From Paenibacillus aestuarii (lineage in GTDB: Bacteria > Bacillota > Bacilli > Paenibacillales > NBRC-103111), in assembly GCF_027789125.1 (NCBI RefSeq), contig NZ_JAQFVF010000023.1, positions 124,001-188,000 on the forward strand: a stretch of 64,000 nucleotides of DNA, in the 5' to 3' direction. A model generated the notes under the pieces. That model did not search any database and was not told the DNA's origin. It saw only the letters and a list, made by a program, of their open reading frames with translations. The position numbers and the translations under genes are program-made. Shown here piece by piece: positions 24,372-32,534 of the stretch (its first letter is position 1; each line of letters opens with the position of its first letter).

Positions 24372-26540
24372 TTAAAGCCCATATGAGGACACAAGTTCCG
24401 GATATCGAGCTTTAATCCGCAAGTAAGCTTCCGCAGCAGCCCCGTTGCCCCAATCGAAAATCGTAAATTCACCGATACCGAGGCCCTTATCGTTAACAGC
24501 GCCCCCATGGCCGTAATTTTCCATCATAAATCCATAATCCCGCTCATTGAAAAACGGATAAGCATGTTCCCACTGCTTCATCGATTCGGGATTTTCTGGG
24601 CAGTACATCATGACAAAAGCGCATTTCAAGGCGGCTATCCCCCGCTCCACATACTCCTCTCGGCCCAGCTCTTTCCCATATGCTAATATAAGTTCAGCAA
24701 ATAAACTTTGACGCGAATCGTTCCACTCGCCATCGCAGTTCATGACACCGAAACCGCCAAGCGCCTGAACGTGAATGTAAGGCGGCTGCCAGGAGGCTTG
24801 TGTCATCAGCATCTCGTCCAGACAGCGTTCGCCAAGTTGTAAATACCTAATTTCCTTCGTATATTCGTAACATGCGAGCAGCGCTTCAGCCGTCCAGAAC
24901 ATCGAGAAATTGCATTGTTTATACATATTGTTGCGACTGAACTTAAGGCCGACATGGTCTTTATTCCCGAATGAACTGCATGACCAATAAGTTTCAAAAT
25001 CTTCCCAACGGCCTACTGGGACGATTTCCCGCACAACTGCATCCGCTGCCCGCAAAGCGCAACTCGCAAAAGTTTCATTGCCGGTGAGCTGAGCAAGCTT
25101 AAGCAAGAAAGTCGCTGAAAGCGAGGTTTCAGGAGAGTCACTTAGAATATCAAGCGGTTCCAAACTGTGCGCATCCAACCATGCAGGGAAAAAGCCTCTA
25201 TCATCCTGCAGCTCAATCAACGCTTCAGCATAGCTGCGCGCATAGGCAAGCAGACGCACATCCTTGTCAAAGGATTCATACCATCGCAGCATTAATAGAG
25301 CTGTCCAACTCATATCCAAAACATGGTAAGGTGCATCCTTAACAGATTGCCATGCTTGAATAGGATTGCGATTGGAATTTCCCCAGTGCGCAGTTTCCCA
25401 ACCTTTGGAGCGATTCACCAACTTGCCGCCAACTTCAATCTGCTCCATCTCCGTCGCGATCACAGACGGAAAAAATCCGCTGCGCTGTGGCGCTGATAGC
25501 GCCAATTCCTTCGTCATATTTGCTTTGCGAATAAGGCTCTCGTCGCCGATTTCTTTGCCGTAGCGGTATACACCTTGCGCGGAGCGGAGCGAGCTGAACC
25601 AAGCCTGATTCCAAATCGAGCGCATTTCACGCTCGTTGACAGTTCCCGGGTAATTGGGGCTTTGTGTCACATTTACAATAAACGTGCAGGCTCCGACCGT
25701 CGCCCCGTTTAGCTCAAATTGCTGCCACACCGCCTCTTTCCACGATTGGAAGGCCCAGTGATAGGCATGCTGAACATGTCTCGCTGCCGACATCGGAAGC
25801 GGAGCGCCAGAACGTACCAGCGGAGAGCCCCATTTTTCCCATAAGAAACTTAAAACTGGTCTCCACGGATTCGCCAACATTTCCGGTTCTTCGAATGTCA
25901 TCAAGTAGAAGCCGATCTTCACCTCGCCTTGAGGATAAACCGCCCCTTCTTTCCGTTCATACAGTACATGTCCACTCACTTGATATTCGCTCATCCCGAG
26001 CTTAATAATCTGACGGGACGCATCAAGGTCCATGTACCAACGCACTGGGCTCCCTTCAAGCATGAGATCCAAATCGGGAATCAAGATCAATAATTGCCGC
26101 TCGTCCTGAGCGATTAAGGCCGGTGAGCGAAAGCTGTGCTGATCAATAATATGCTGATCCGTCGGCGTCAGATGCGGCGCCCAATGAAACGTTGGCGTAA
26201 ATGCGGGCTCAAGCTCCAGCTGCCAATCATCCTGCCGAATAGATTCGGGCAGCACAAAGTTCAAACGCATGTGACTGACATGTGCATCCAATCTGTGCAT
26301 GGTATATGCAGGTGATACTGTTCCAATTGCATCGCAAGTGATCCGCTTTACAAATCGGCTCAAATTTGGATCGAACCCTAGATTCCTAGATCTCATTTTT
26401 AAGCTCACATCCAGTCTTCTCTTTTTCCAGCAAGGGCCAAGGCCGGTCCACTTCCCTTCTATACAACCTATGAACCTGCAGTTAACCTCATGATGGTTGA
26501 AGCACGAAAAGCAACCGCAGCCATTCCAGGCTGCGGTCAT
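24372..26540 (-). CDS. Large six-hairpin glycosidase-like protein, N-terminus uncertain
   Basis: The open frame is 722 codons, but the first 30 or so (MTAAWNGCGCFSCFNHHEV) look like an out-of-frame read. Convincing protein begins about CIEGKWTGLGPCWKKRRLDV; the first plausible internal Met is at 26396. The N-terminal third is beta-rich; from residue 240 an alpha-helical repeat pattern appears (HAYHWAFQSWKEAVW, SWTALLMLRWYESF, SATFLLKLAQLTG, MFWTAEALLACYEY) as in (alpha/alpha)6 toroids of glycoside hydrolases and epimerases. Acidic residues in CDGEWNDSRQSLF could be catalytic. I cannot name the GH family. Sequence upstream (26488-26616) encodes what looks like its missing N-terminus in another frame, so the gene may be frameshifted. 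Confidence 0.7.
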   Translation of the reverse strand: MTAAWNGCGCFSCFNHHEVNCRFIGCIEGKWTGLGPCWKKRRLDVSLKMRSRNLGFDPNLSRFVKRITCDAIGTVSPAYTMHRLDAHVSHMRLNFVLPESIRQDDWQLELEPAFTPTFHWAPHLTPTDQHIIDQHSFRSPALIAQDERQLLILIPDLDLMLEGSPVRWYMDLDASRQIIKLGMSEYQVSGHVLYERKEGAVYPQGEVKIGFYLMTFEEPEMLANPWRPVLSFLWEKWGSPLVRSGAPLPMSAARHVQHAYHWAFQSWKEAVWQQFELNGATVGACTFIVNVTQSPNYPGTVNEREMRSIWNQAWFSSLRSAQGVYRYGKEIGDESLIRKANMTKELALSAPQRSGFFPSVIATEMEQIEVGGKLVNRSKGWETAHWGNSNRNPIQAWQSVKDAPYHVLDMSWTALLMLRWYESFDKDVRLLAYARSYAEALIELQDDRGFFPAWLDAHSLEPLDILSDSPETSLSATFLLKLAQLTGNETFASCALRAADAVVREIVPVGRWEDFETYWSCSSFGNKDHVGLKFSRNNMYKQCNFSMFWTAEALLACYEYTKEIRYLQLGERCLDEMLMTQASWQPPYIHVQALGGFGVMNCDGEWNDSRQSLFAELILAYGKELGREEYVERGIAALKCAFVMMYCPENPESMKQWEHAYPFFNERDYGFMMENYGHGGAVNDKGLGIGEFTIFDWGNGAAAEAYLRIKARYPELVSSYGL

Positions 26541-26616
26541 CTATGTGAACTGACGTATCGGGGGCATTCACCGTGATCATCGTCCCTGGCGGCGAAGAGC
26601 GGTACCCTTCGAACAT
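26488..26616 (-). pseudogene. Out-of-frame N-terminal segment of the six-hairpin-like gene
   Basis: A 42-codon frame with coding-like codon use (from MFEGYRSSPPGTM through DDRSLEWLRLLFVLQPS) ends at a TGA at 26488. It lies immediately upstream of the long frame, and both are read on the minus strand. The two frames overlap, and the overlap reads sensibly only in this frame. A shift of one base near 26460-26490 would join them. A cre-like site lies just upstream, which also suggests that transcription and translation once began here. Alternatively the two frames are unrelated or there is a sequencing error. Confidence 0.5.
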
Positions 26617-26668
26617 CTTGAGTAATTCCAGCGATTCCTTGAGTGTCCTTTTTGCGGCGGTGTTTACA

Positions 26669-26682
26669 TGTAGACGCTTTCA
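26669..26682. promoter_or_regulatory. cre-like site upstream of the six-hairpin-like gene
   Basis: TGTAGACGCTTTCA differs from the CcpA consensus TGWAANCGNTNWCA at one position. It lies in the expected promoter region of the large minus-strand gene. Confidence 0.45.
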
Positions 26683-26845
26683 CATAAATGCAGCACTTCC
26701 GGAACATAGCCTAAGTTAAAATATTTTTGTTATAGAGCTGACCTGAAGAAAATATCCACGTCCTGGAAGGCTCTATGAATGCGAACTTATAAATCATTAC
26801 TTAATAAAAAGCCGCGCGAGGTTCATCCTCACACGGCTTATAGGT
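26683..26845. other. Intergenic region with promoter and terminator only
   Basis: Together with the segment back to 26617 this is a gap of roughly 230 bases. It holds the cre-like site at one end and the terminator of the 70-aa gene at the other; I see no further gene. Confidence 0.5.
26806..26840 (-). terminator. Terminator of the 70-aa gene
   Basis: Minus-strand AAGCCGTGTGAGG pairs with CCTCGCGCGGCTT, followed by a T run. Confidence 0.75.
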
Positions 26846-27058
26846 TTAATTATACTTATCGTAACGGTCATCGATTTCATCCGCCATTTTTCTATACTGC
26901 TTCGTTTCCTCTTGCACCGGATCCACCTGGGCCTGAATACGAAACTCTGATTTCATCGGCAGCCGTTTTCGCGCTTCTTCTTCCGTGTCCTCTTGCGCGA
27001 TCTCGCCTTCTGTGAGCTTGCGGATCAACTGCTCTTCAAATTCTTCTTTTGCGTCCAT
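26846..27058 (-). CDS. Small acidic hypothetical protein (70 aa)
   Basis: Starts at the ATG before DAKEEFEEQLIRKL, with GGAAGGAG about 11 bases upstream; a Met seven codons earlier has no ribosome site. The protein is strongly charged and predicted mostly helical (MDAKEEFEEQL, GEIAQEDTEEEARKRL, VQEETKQYRKMADEIDDRYDKYN), with no membrane segment. It has its own terminator. The function is unknown and I recognise no family; it resembles small cytosolic proteins that are common in Paenibacillaceae. Confidence 0.6.
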   Translation of the reverse strand: MDAKEEFEEQLIRKLTEGEIAQEDTEEEARKRLPMKSEFRIQAQVDPVQEETKQYRKMADEIDDRYDKYN

Positions 27059-27137
27059 GTAACGCGCCACTCCTTCCATAATTATGAAATTTCCTCTATA
27101 GGATTGCCTGCGCCTCTATCAATGATACTACGGATAC

Positions 27138-27180
27138 ACAAAAACCGCCTCCCTGAATCATCTCCAGGAAGACGGTTTTG
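27138..27180 (-). terminator. Terminator of the orphan solute-binding protein gene
   Basis: Minus-strand AAAACCGTCTTCCTGGAG pairs with a CAGGGAGGCGGTTTTT arm across an ATGATT loop. Confidence 0.8.
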
Positions 27181-27188
27181 TCTTTCAC

Positions 27189-28787
27189 TTACTTCCATTT
27201 CTGCGCTTCCGGACCGCGCAGCTTAAATCCGCTTTTCTTCTGGAACAGATCGTTCGCTTCCTTCAAAGCATCATTGCCGCCTTTGCTTTTCCATTCTTCA
27301 ATGACCTTCGGCCAATCCGTGATTGGCTCTTTACCGTAGACCATTTTCACCATATGTGTTAGCAATACCGGCGGAGGCGTATCGGATAAAGGCGCGATAT
27401 CGGGATTTTTTTGCATCGTTTGCAGCGCAGGATCGAACTCAAGGCCACCACGTCCTTCATTCGGCAAAATCGTTTCGAACGTCTTCAGCAGTTCTTGGCC
27501 CGCAGGCGTCGCACCTAGAATTTGTTTGCGGTAGGCATCGTCCTTCACCATATGCAGGAAGCCGCTTAAATAGCGCTGTTCGGATACTTCAGCATCCGTC
27601 TTTGGATCGATCGGCAGTGTGAGATCAAACCACTTATCGGCTTCTTCCGTCACTTGCCAGTCGAAGAACTTGATGATACCGGCAAGCTTCTCTTTCGGTG
27701 TTTTCGCGTTGATGAAGTACGCTCGTGCGCCTGAAGAGTATAAGTAGCCGCCGCCCTTCCCGTCCGTACCGGCTGGAGAAGGAATAATTTTGATCTTGGC
27801 ATCCGGAACAGCCTGCTGCAGTTGAGTCTGCCATTGCAGCATCTCTTGCGCATTCATTTCCCACATGCCGGCTTTTCCTTGCAAAATAATATTTTTAAAA
27901 TTCGTCGGATTAATCGTTGCGAATTCTTTATTGATCAGACCTTCGTCGAACATCGTTTTATACGTTTGCAGCGCCTTTTCCATATTTTCCGTATCGAAAA
28001 ATTTCGGTTGAACAGTGCCGTTCACAACTTCATACTGGCTGGAATAAGGGTAAACGTCATACGCCCCAAAGAATAAGTCTGCGTATTTGAAGTCTTGGCG
28101 TCCCATGAACGGGTTCTCGACGCCAAGCTTTTTGAAGGAGCGCAGCATATCCATGTATTCCTCGACCGTCTTCGGATCCTTCGTGATACCAGCCTTCTTC
28201 ATCAAATCTTCCCGTACCCATGTTGAACGGCGGGAGGGTTGGGAAATAAATTCCGGGATCGCGTAAATTTTGCCGTTCAGCGTCACTTCATCCCATGCGG
28301 CTTGCGGGATTGCTTTCATTAAGTTCGGACCGTACTGCTTGAGCAGACCGGTTAGATCCAAAAATACGCCGGCTTGCACGGATCCCGCGAGCTCTTTGCC
28401 TGTGGTGCTGGCATTCGCCTGCACAACTTCCGGTATATCGCCTGTTGCAAACATTTGAATCATCTTCTTCTCAAATTCAGCGTGCGGAACGAGGCGGATA
28501 TCCAGATCCGAATTCGTTTTCTTTTCTAACTCTTTGACCCATTTGTCATCATTCAGATTATTGACGGCCTTCTCCACGTAATCAAAGTTCAGCGTGCGCA
28601 AAGAGATGCTAAATTTCGTGGGGCCTTGCTGTGCCTTAGGCGTTTCTGCTGCAGCCTTCGGTGTCTCTGAGGAATTGACCGGAGCATTCGTGCCTGTAGC
28701 GTTGTTCGTACTCGGATTCGAGCAGCCAATCGTACCGACGGTTAAGGCAACCGCCACTGTACTTGCCATCCACTTCCATTTTTTCAT
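27189..28787 (-). CDS. Orphan lipoprotein sugar-binding protein (LipO/YtcQ-like)
   Basis: Encodes 532 residues from the ATG at 28787, with GAGGGG 4 bases upstream. The signal peptide MKKWKWMASTVAVALTVGTIGC ends in a lipobox Cys, followed by an Asn/Thr/Ser linker. The body is a family-1-like extracellular binding protein of the large LipO/YtcQ type common in Paenibacillaceae (LNDDKWVKELEKKTNSDLDIRLV; later DWQVTEEADKWFDL), normally paired with a YtcP/YteP permease pair. No permease or ATPase gene is adjacent, so it must share components encoded elsewhere. A cre-like site lies about 120 bases upstream. The substrate is probably an oligosaccharide. Confidence 0.83.
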   Translation of the reverse strand: MKKWKWMASTVAVALTVGTIGCSNPSTNNATGTNAPVNSSETPKAAAETPKAQQGPTKFSISLRTLNFDYVEKAVNNLNDDKWVKELEKKTNSDLDIRLVPHAEFEKKMIQMFATGDIPEVVQANASTTGKELAGSVQAGVFLDLTGLLKQYGPNLMKAIPQAAWDEVTLNGKIYAIPEFISQPSRRSTWVREDLMKKAGITKDPKTVEEYMDMLRSFKKLGVENPFMGRQDFKYADLFFGAYDVYPYSSQYEVVNGTVQPKFFDTENMEKALQTYKTMFDEGLINKEFATINPTNFKNIILQGKAGMWEMNAQEMLQWQTQLQQAVPDAKIKIIPSPAGTDGKGGGYLYSSGARAYFINAKTPKEKLAGIIKFFDWQVTEEADKWFDLTLPIDPKTDAEVSEQRYLSGFLHMVKDDAYRKQILGATPAGQELLKTFETILPNEGRGGLEFDPALQTMQKNPDIAPLSDTPPPVLLTHMVKMVYGKEPITDWPKVIEEWKSKGGNDALKEANDLFQKKSGFKLRGPEAQKWK

Positions 28788-28906
28788 CGTACCCCTCATT
28801 CCTGTTCATTATATGATTAAACGAAAGCACGCGATTCAGCTTTGCTTTCTGTTAAATCCGGCTGCACAGTGTAATAAGTGTACGGCAATTCTGCAACTCT
28901 CCTGAA

Positions 28907-28920
28907 TGTAAGCGCTGCCA
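28907..28920. promoter_or_regulatory. cre-like site upstream of orphan binding protein
   Basis: TGTAAGCGCTGCCA matches TGWAANCGNTNWCA at 13 of 14 positions and lies about 120 bases upstream of the start codon. Confidence 0.45.
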
Positions 28921-28993
28921 ACTTATGCATTAATAGTAAAGCTTGCACGCCCATCCACACTATAGAATTCCTTTAGATCGGATCGTGTTTTTT

Positions 28994-29911
28994 TTAGGTA
29001 CCTGATGATGGCCATATGCAAGTTTCAGGATCTTTTTCGGGCAAAAACTGAACAAAGACTGTAGACCCAAGCTGGTGCGTGTCTGATCGATCCAGATACG
29101 TGATCCGGCAGCACAACTGTGGGGGCTCCATCCAATAGGTTTGTTGATCCATCCTTGTCGACAGCTTTTGCGCTAGCTTAACAAACACCGCCTGATCGTG
29201 CTCCGTAAATCCATCCCTGACAAAACCGACAGGCTTATGCTTTACCGTTCTAAAATTGAGCCCAATTACAAGCTCAAAGGGGTTCAGCTTGTAGCCCAGA
29301 ATCATGACATCGATCGTTCGGGCATGCTTCATTTTCAGCCAGTCGGCGCTTCTGACGCCTTGCACGTACGCCGTATCTTTTCGCTTGGCGATCATCCCCT
29401 CCATGCCCTGCTCGCGCGTAACGTCAAACATCGCCTGCCCTTGATCTTCGACGTACATCGTCGGCATAAGCACAGGCGTCGTTTCGATGGCATCCATTAA
29501 CCGCGCTTTGCGGGTTACTAGTGGTTCATCCACGTGCGGCCGGTCCGAGTATAGGAGGTCGAACGCCACAAACGTCACGGGATGCGTGCCGGCAGCCTGC
29601 TTGATTTTCATCGACTGGCTGAGGCGCAGCCTGTACGAAACATCATCGAAACATGCTTGCCCGCCCCGGATGACAATGCCTTCGCAGTCCAAGATCGCCG
29701 AATGCAGCTTGATCCCAGCGCCGACCAGCCCGATCTCCGGAAATTGGCTCGTCACCTTGCTCCCGTTTCGCGTGTAGGCTTCGATCCGGCTGCCCTGTTT
29801 ATGCAGCAGGATGCGTGAGCCGTCCCATTTGGGCTCAAATATGTAATTGGCATCGTCAAATGGACTTGTCCAGCTGCTCGCAAGCATCGGCTTGATGGGC
29901 GTGAAAAGCAT
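28994..29911 (-). CDS. ATP-dependent DNA ligase (LigD-ligase-like), stand-alone
   Basis: A 305-residue nucleotidyltransferase. Motif I is EPKWDGSR with the adenylated Lys28; further motifs are YTRNGSKVT, ILDCEGIVI (motif III region), GMEGMIAKRKD (motif IV) and WLKMKH (motif V). The C-terminal part is an OB-like domain (MILGYKLNPFE onward). This is the ligase module found in LigD of bacterial non-homologous end joining, here without polymerase or nuclease domains and without Ku nearby. It may work in spore or stationary-phase repair with partners encoded elsewhere. It stands alone. Confidence 0.85.
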   Translation of the reverse strand: MLFTPIKPMLASSWTSPFDDANYIFEPKWDGSRILLHKQGSRIEAYTRNGSKVTSQFPEIGLVGAGIKLHSAILDCEGIVIRGGQACFDDVSYRLRLSQSMKIKQAAGTHPVTFVAFDLLYSDRPHVDEPLVTRKARLMDAIETTPVLMPTMYVEDQGQAMFDVTREQGMEGMIAKRKDTAYVQGVRSADWLKMKHARTIDVMILGYKLNPFELVIGLNFRTVKHKPVGFVRDGFTEHDQAVFVKLAQKLSTRMDQQTYWMEPPQLCCRITYLDRSDTHQLGSTVFVQFLPEKDPETCIWPSSGT

Positions 29912-30051
29912 CGTATGTGCCTCCCGGCTAAATCAATTTTATTAATCCGGTTTGTTAATATCTAACCTCGCACCTTATTCCATTGTGGACGGGATTTTTA
30001 CTAGTTATTCCTTGGCAATTACTCCAGCAATGCGACTATAACGGAACTGAC

Positions 30052-30440
30052 TTACCCATAGCCCCTTTCCCACAATCGCCGAATAAATTTATAATTGAGT
30101 ACCAACATGACTAACAAAAATGGATAGATCAACAAAGAATTCCATAGGTGCCATGAAACGTAATAAAACCAATCTGCTGCCGCATAGGCTTTCCATTAGG
30201 ATACAAATTCAGATAGATGATGGAAACAGCCGGATATACGAAAAAAATTGGTATTAACCCGACATATTCAAATCCTTCATTAAAATATCCATAAAAATGG
30301 TCATGCAAATTTAAATTGGAATCTACCGTATACTCTGAGCGCGTAATTATCGAACATGATGCTTTCTCTATCACACTCTCAAGCAATAAATTTAAACCGT
30401 AATACCCAATGTATTCACGCGTGGGTACAAAACGTCCCTC
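30052..30440 (-). pseudogene. CBO0543 family membrane protein, degraded copy
   Basis: Recognisable CBO0543-type sequence runs in one frame (REYIGYYGLNLLLESVIE; then HDHFYGYFNEGFEYVGL and FFVYPAVSIIYLNLYPNGKP), then continues only after a frame change in YAAADWFYYVSWHLWNSLL up to KFIRRLWERGYG and a stop at 30052. A stretch of roughly 25 residues seen in intact relatives, between YLNLYP and the GWKLWYS-like motif, is missing. A ribosome site (AGGAGGGA) survives at the front but no ATG follows in frame. It lies directly 3' of the fluoride antiporter gene. An intact paralogue is at 32034-32480. Confidence 0.65.
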
Positions 30441-30450
30441 CTAATCGCGA

Positions 30451-31764
30451 TTACTTTTTGGTATGCTGAGAACCAAGCGTAGCATTTTCCTCGATGATGA
30501 CTTCCCTACTTTTTGAAATACCGATTCTTTGGGCTACATATATGCCTGTATGACCTGAGAACAAGTAACTAATAATGCAACCGATGAACATATATACAGC
30601 ACCTTCCGCCCCGAACAGTTCGATTCCCATAATGAAACAAGCAAGAGGGGTGTTGGTTGCACCACTGAAAACAGAGATAAAACCAATTGCCGCTAAGAAT
30701 GGAACAGATAAATGCAAATAATGTGCCAATGCACTTCCCAAAGTCGAACCGATTGCAAATAATGGAGTTACTTCTCCGCCTTGGAAACCCGCTCCTAACG
30801 TAACTGACGTAAAGAGTGTTTTCAGCAAAAAGGTTAAGGGAGATACACTTTCATTGAATGACTGTTGAATGAGCGGTATACCCAAGCCTAGATATGCTCT
30901 TGTGCCAAGCAGATAGACCATCCCAATAATAACGAATCCACCGCAAAAACTTTTCATGACAGGATTCTTAAATAGCTTCGAAAATATAGCTTTTAGACGA
31001 TGGGTAAGTTTACTGAACAATAAACCTGTTAACCCGAACAAGACGGCTGCAAATACGACTTTCAATAAGAGTAGGGTACTAAAGCCAGGTACTATGCCCA
31101 TGTGATAATGTAAATGTTGGATCCCCCAAGCTGTTGTCATTTTATCGCCTACAAAACTTGCTATGAAGCAGGGAATCAGGGCTTCGTATCGTATAAGACC
31201 AATCACAAGAACCTCAAGACCGAAAACCGTACCTGCCAATGGAGTGCCGAAAACTGAGCCAAAGCCGCTACTAATGCCGCACATCAAAATGATTTTACGG
31301 TCATGGGAGTTTAATTTAAAAAGTTTACCAATCCATTCGGATAAACTGCCCCCCATTTGTACCGCCGTTCCTTCACGTCCTGCCGAACCACCGAAAAGAT
31401 GCGTTATTATCGTTCCGAACAAAACGAGAGGTGCCATTCGAAAAGGGATCGTGCCATTGCCTTCATGAATTTGCTCGAGGATAAGATTATTGCCTTTGGA
31501 TGAATCTTTGCCAAACTTCAAATATAGGTAACTGACAACAGCACCGCCAATAGGCAAAAGCCATAATAACCATGTATGGGTAGTTCGCGTGTTCGTTGCC
31601 CAATCTAAACTCGCTAGGAACAGCGCTGATGCGGAGCCAGTAAAGATTCCTACAAGTCCACCTAATACAAGCCATTTGAGTAATGAAACCAAGATACCAA
31701 CATGAATCCATCTTTCCGCATAGCCCCTGACTCTTAATGCTTGGCCTTCAAAGAACATTTTCAA
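30451..31764 (-). CDS. CLC-type fluoride/proton antiporter (CLC-F, EriC-F)
   Basis: Encodes about 437 residues with the many membrane helices of the CLC fold. The fluoride-specific subclass is indicated by GNNLILEQIHEG where chloride CLCs have GSGIP, by the gating glutamate in GGSAGREGTAVQMGG, and above all by the fluoride riboswitch immediately upstream. The protein expels fluoride in exchange for protons. The start is either TTG at 31764 (9 bases after GGAGAG) or ATG at 31758; the TTG is better spaced. A degraded CBO0543 gene follows 11 bases downstream and might once have been co-transcribed. Confidence 0.9.
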   Translation of the reverse strand: MKMFFEGQALRVRGYAERWIHVGILVSLLKWLVLGGLVGIFTGSASALFLASLDWATNTRTTHTWLLWLLPIGGAVVSYLYLKFGKDSSKGNNLILEQIHEGNGTIPFRMAPLVLFGTIITHLFGGSAGREGTAVQMGGSLSEWIGKLFKLNSHDRKIILMCGISSGFGSVFGTPLAGTVFGLEVLVIGLIRYEALIPCFIASFVGDKMTTAWGIQHLHYHMGIVPGFSTLLLLKVVFAAVLFGLTGLLFSKLTHRLKAIFSKLFKNPVMKSFCGGFVIIGMVYLLGTRAYLGLGIPLIQQSFNESVSPLTFLLKTLFTSVTLGAGFQGGEVTPLFAIGSTLGSALAHYLHLSVPFLAAIGFISVFSGATNTPLACFIMGIELFGAEGAVYMFIGCIISYLFSGHTGIYVAQRIGISKSREVIIEENATLGSQHTKK

Positions 31765-31801
31765 ACTGCTCGTCTCTCCTTTTAAAAATGATGATAAAAA
31801 C

Positions 31802-31882
31802 AAAAAATCCTACCAGTCCATGTCAAATAAACTGGTAGGAGTCATTAGCACAATGGCGGTTAACGGCGAACTCCATCGCCTA
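31802..31882 (-). ncRNA. Fluoride riboswitch (crcB motif) with terminator switch
   Basis: On the minus strand the RNA begins GGCGATGGAGTTCGCC (31880-31865), continues GTTAACCGCC, and closes with CTAATGACTCCTACC (31848-31834), the conserved aptamer elements of the fluoride riboswitch. The 3' aptamer strand overlaps one arm of an intrinsic terminator: ACTCCTACCAGT side and ACTGGTAGGA with six T. Fluoride binding should hold the aptamer strand and block the terminator, turning on the CLC-F gene. Confidence 0.9.
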
Positions 31883-31899
31883 TTCGATTACTATTTTAT

Positions 31900-31929
31900 A
31901 CTATAAGCGACCTTTGCCGTTCATGTCAA
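31900..31929 (-). promoter_or_regulatory. Sigma-A promoter of the fluoride riboswitch transcript
   Basis: TTGACA (31929-31924) and TATAGT (31905-31900) on the minus strand are separated by 18 bases and lie 20 bases upstream of the aptamer. Confidence 0.7.
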
Positions 31930-32033
31930 TTATATTTGAAAGGTGGACGTACAATCGGATCGGACGTTTATTTCAAATCGAATTTGGTGAAAACTGATTA
32001 AGTACTTCACTTTGCATACTGGTGGTTACATAT

Positions 32034-32480
32034 ATGGAGTTCATTTTGCCTTATTTCACATTCATAATCGCACTTTTCATCATTTGGTTCATGCCTAAAT
32101 ATCTCTCCAGACGAGAAATCTATATTACTTGGGGCTGGATGGCCGCTTTAACGGTGTATACCGATCTCATATTGGGTGTCATTTTCGATCTTTACGACTT
32201 TGGCAATGAACCCGCCATTGATTTCTTTGACTTGCCCTTACAAGCAACTCTTGCCCCTTCAGCAGCAATCATTATTTTAAACTTTATGCCCCGAAGTAAA
32301 AAGAGCTTCATCCTATATCTGGTAGCTGTCGTGCTTTTTTCAATTTTCTATGAGTGGCTTTGTACGTTAACCGGCTATATTGTCCCAAAAGGTTGGAAAT
32401 TATGGTATTCAGCACCCTTCTATCTATTGGGCACGCTCTTTATTAGATGGCATTTATTTTTCCTAAGAAAAAAATCATAA
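32034..32480 (+). CDS. CBO0543 family integral membrane protein
   Basis: A 148-residue protein from the ATG at 32034 (GGTGG 8 bases upstream; a GTG at 32022 is a less likely alternative). About five membrane segments are seen: FILPYFTFIIALFIIWF, the YITWGWMAALTVYTDLIL region, LAPSAAIIILNFM, FILYLVAVVLFSIFYEW and LWYSAPFYLLGTLFI. The GWKLWYSAPFY motif and the preceding YEWLCTLTGYI are family hallmarks. The function is unknown; such proteins are common in Bacillales, often in tandem. It is divergent from the fluoride antiporter gene and paralogous to the broken gene on its other side. Confidence 0.8.
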   Translation: MEFILPYFTFIIALFIIWFMPKYLSRREIYITWGWMAALTVYTDLILGVIFDLYDFGNEPAIDFFDLPLQATLAPSAAIIILNFMPRSKKSFILYLVAVVLFSIFYEWLCTLTGYIVPKGWKLWYSAPFYLLGTLFIRWHLFFLRKKS

Positions 32481-32522
32481 AAAAACCCACTCCTTGTATG
32501 AGTTTCCATACAAAAAGTGAGT
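32479..32522. terminator. Terminator between CBO0543 and yebC genes
   Basis: AACCCACTCCTTGTATGAG pairs imperfectly with a CATACAAAAAGTGAGTT arm. T and A runs on both sides allow use by the two convergent genes. Confidence 0.7.
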
Positions 32523-32534
32523 TCCTCCGATGCT

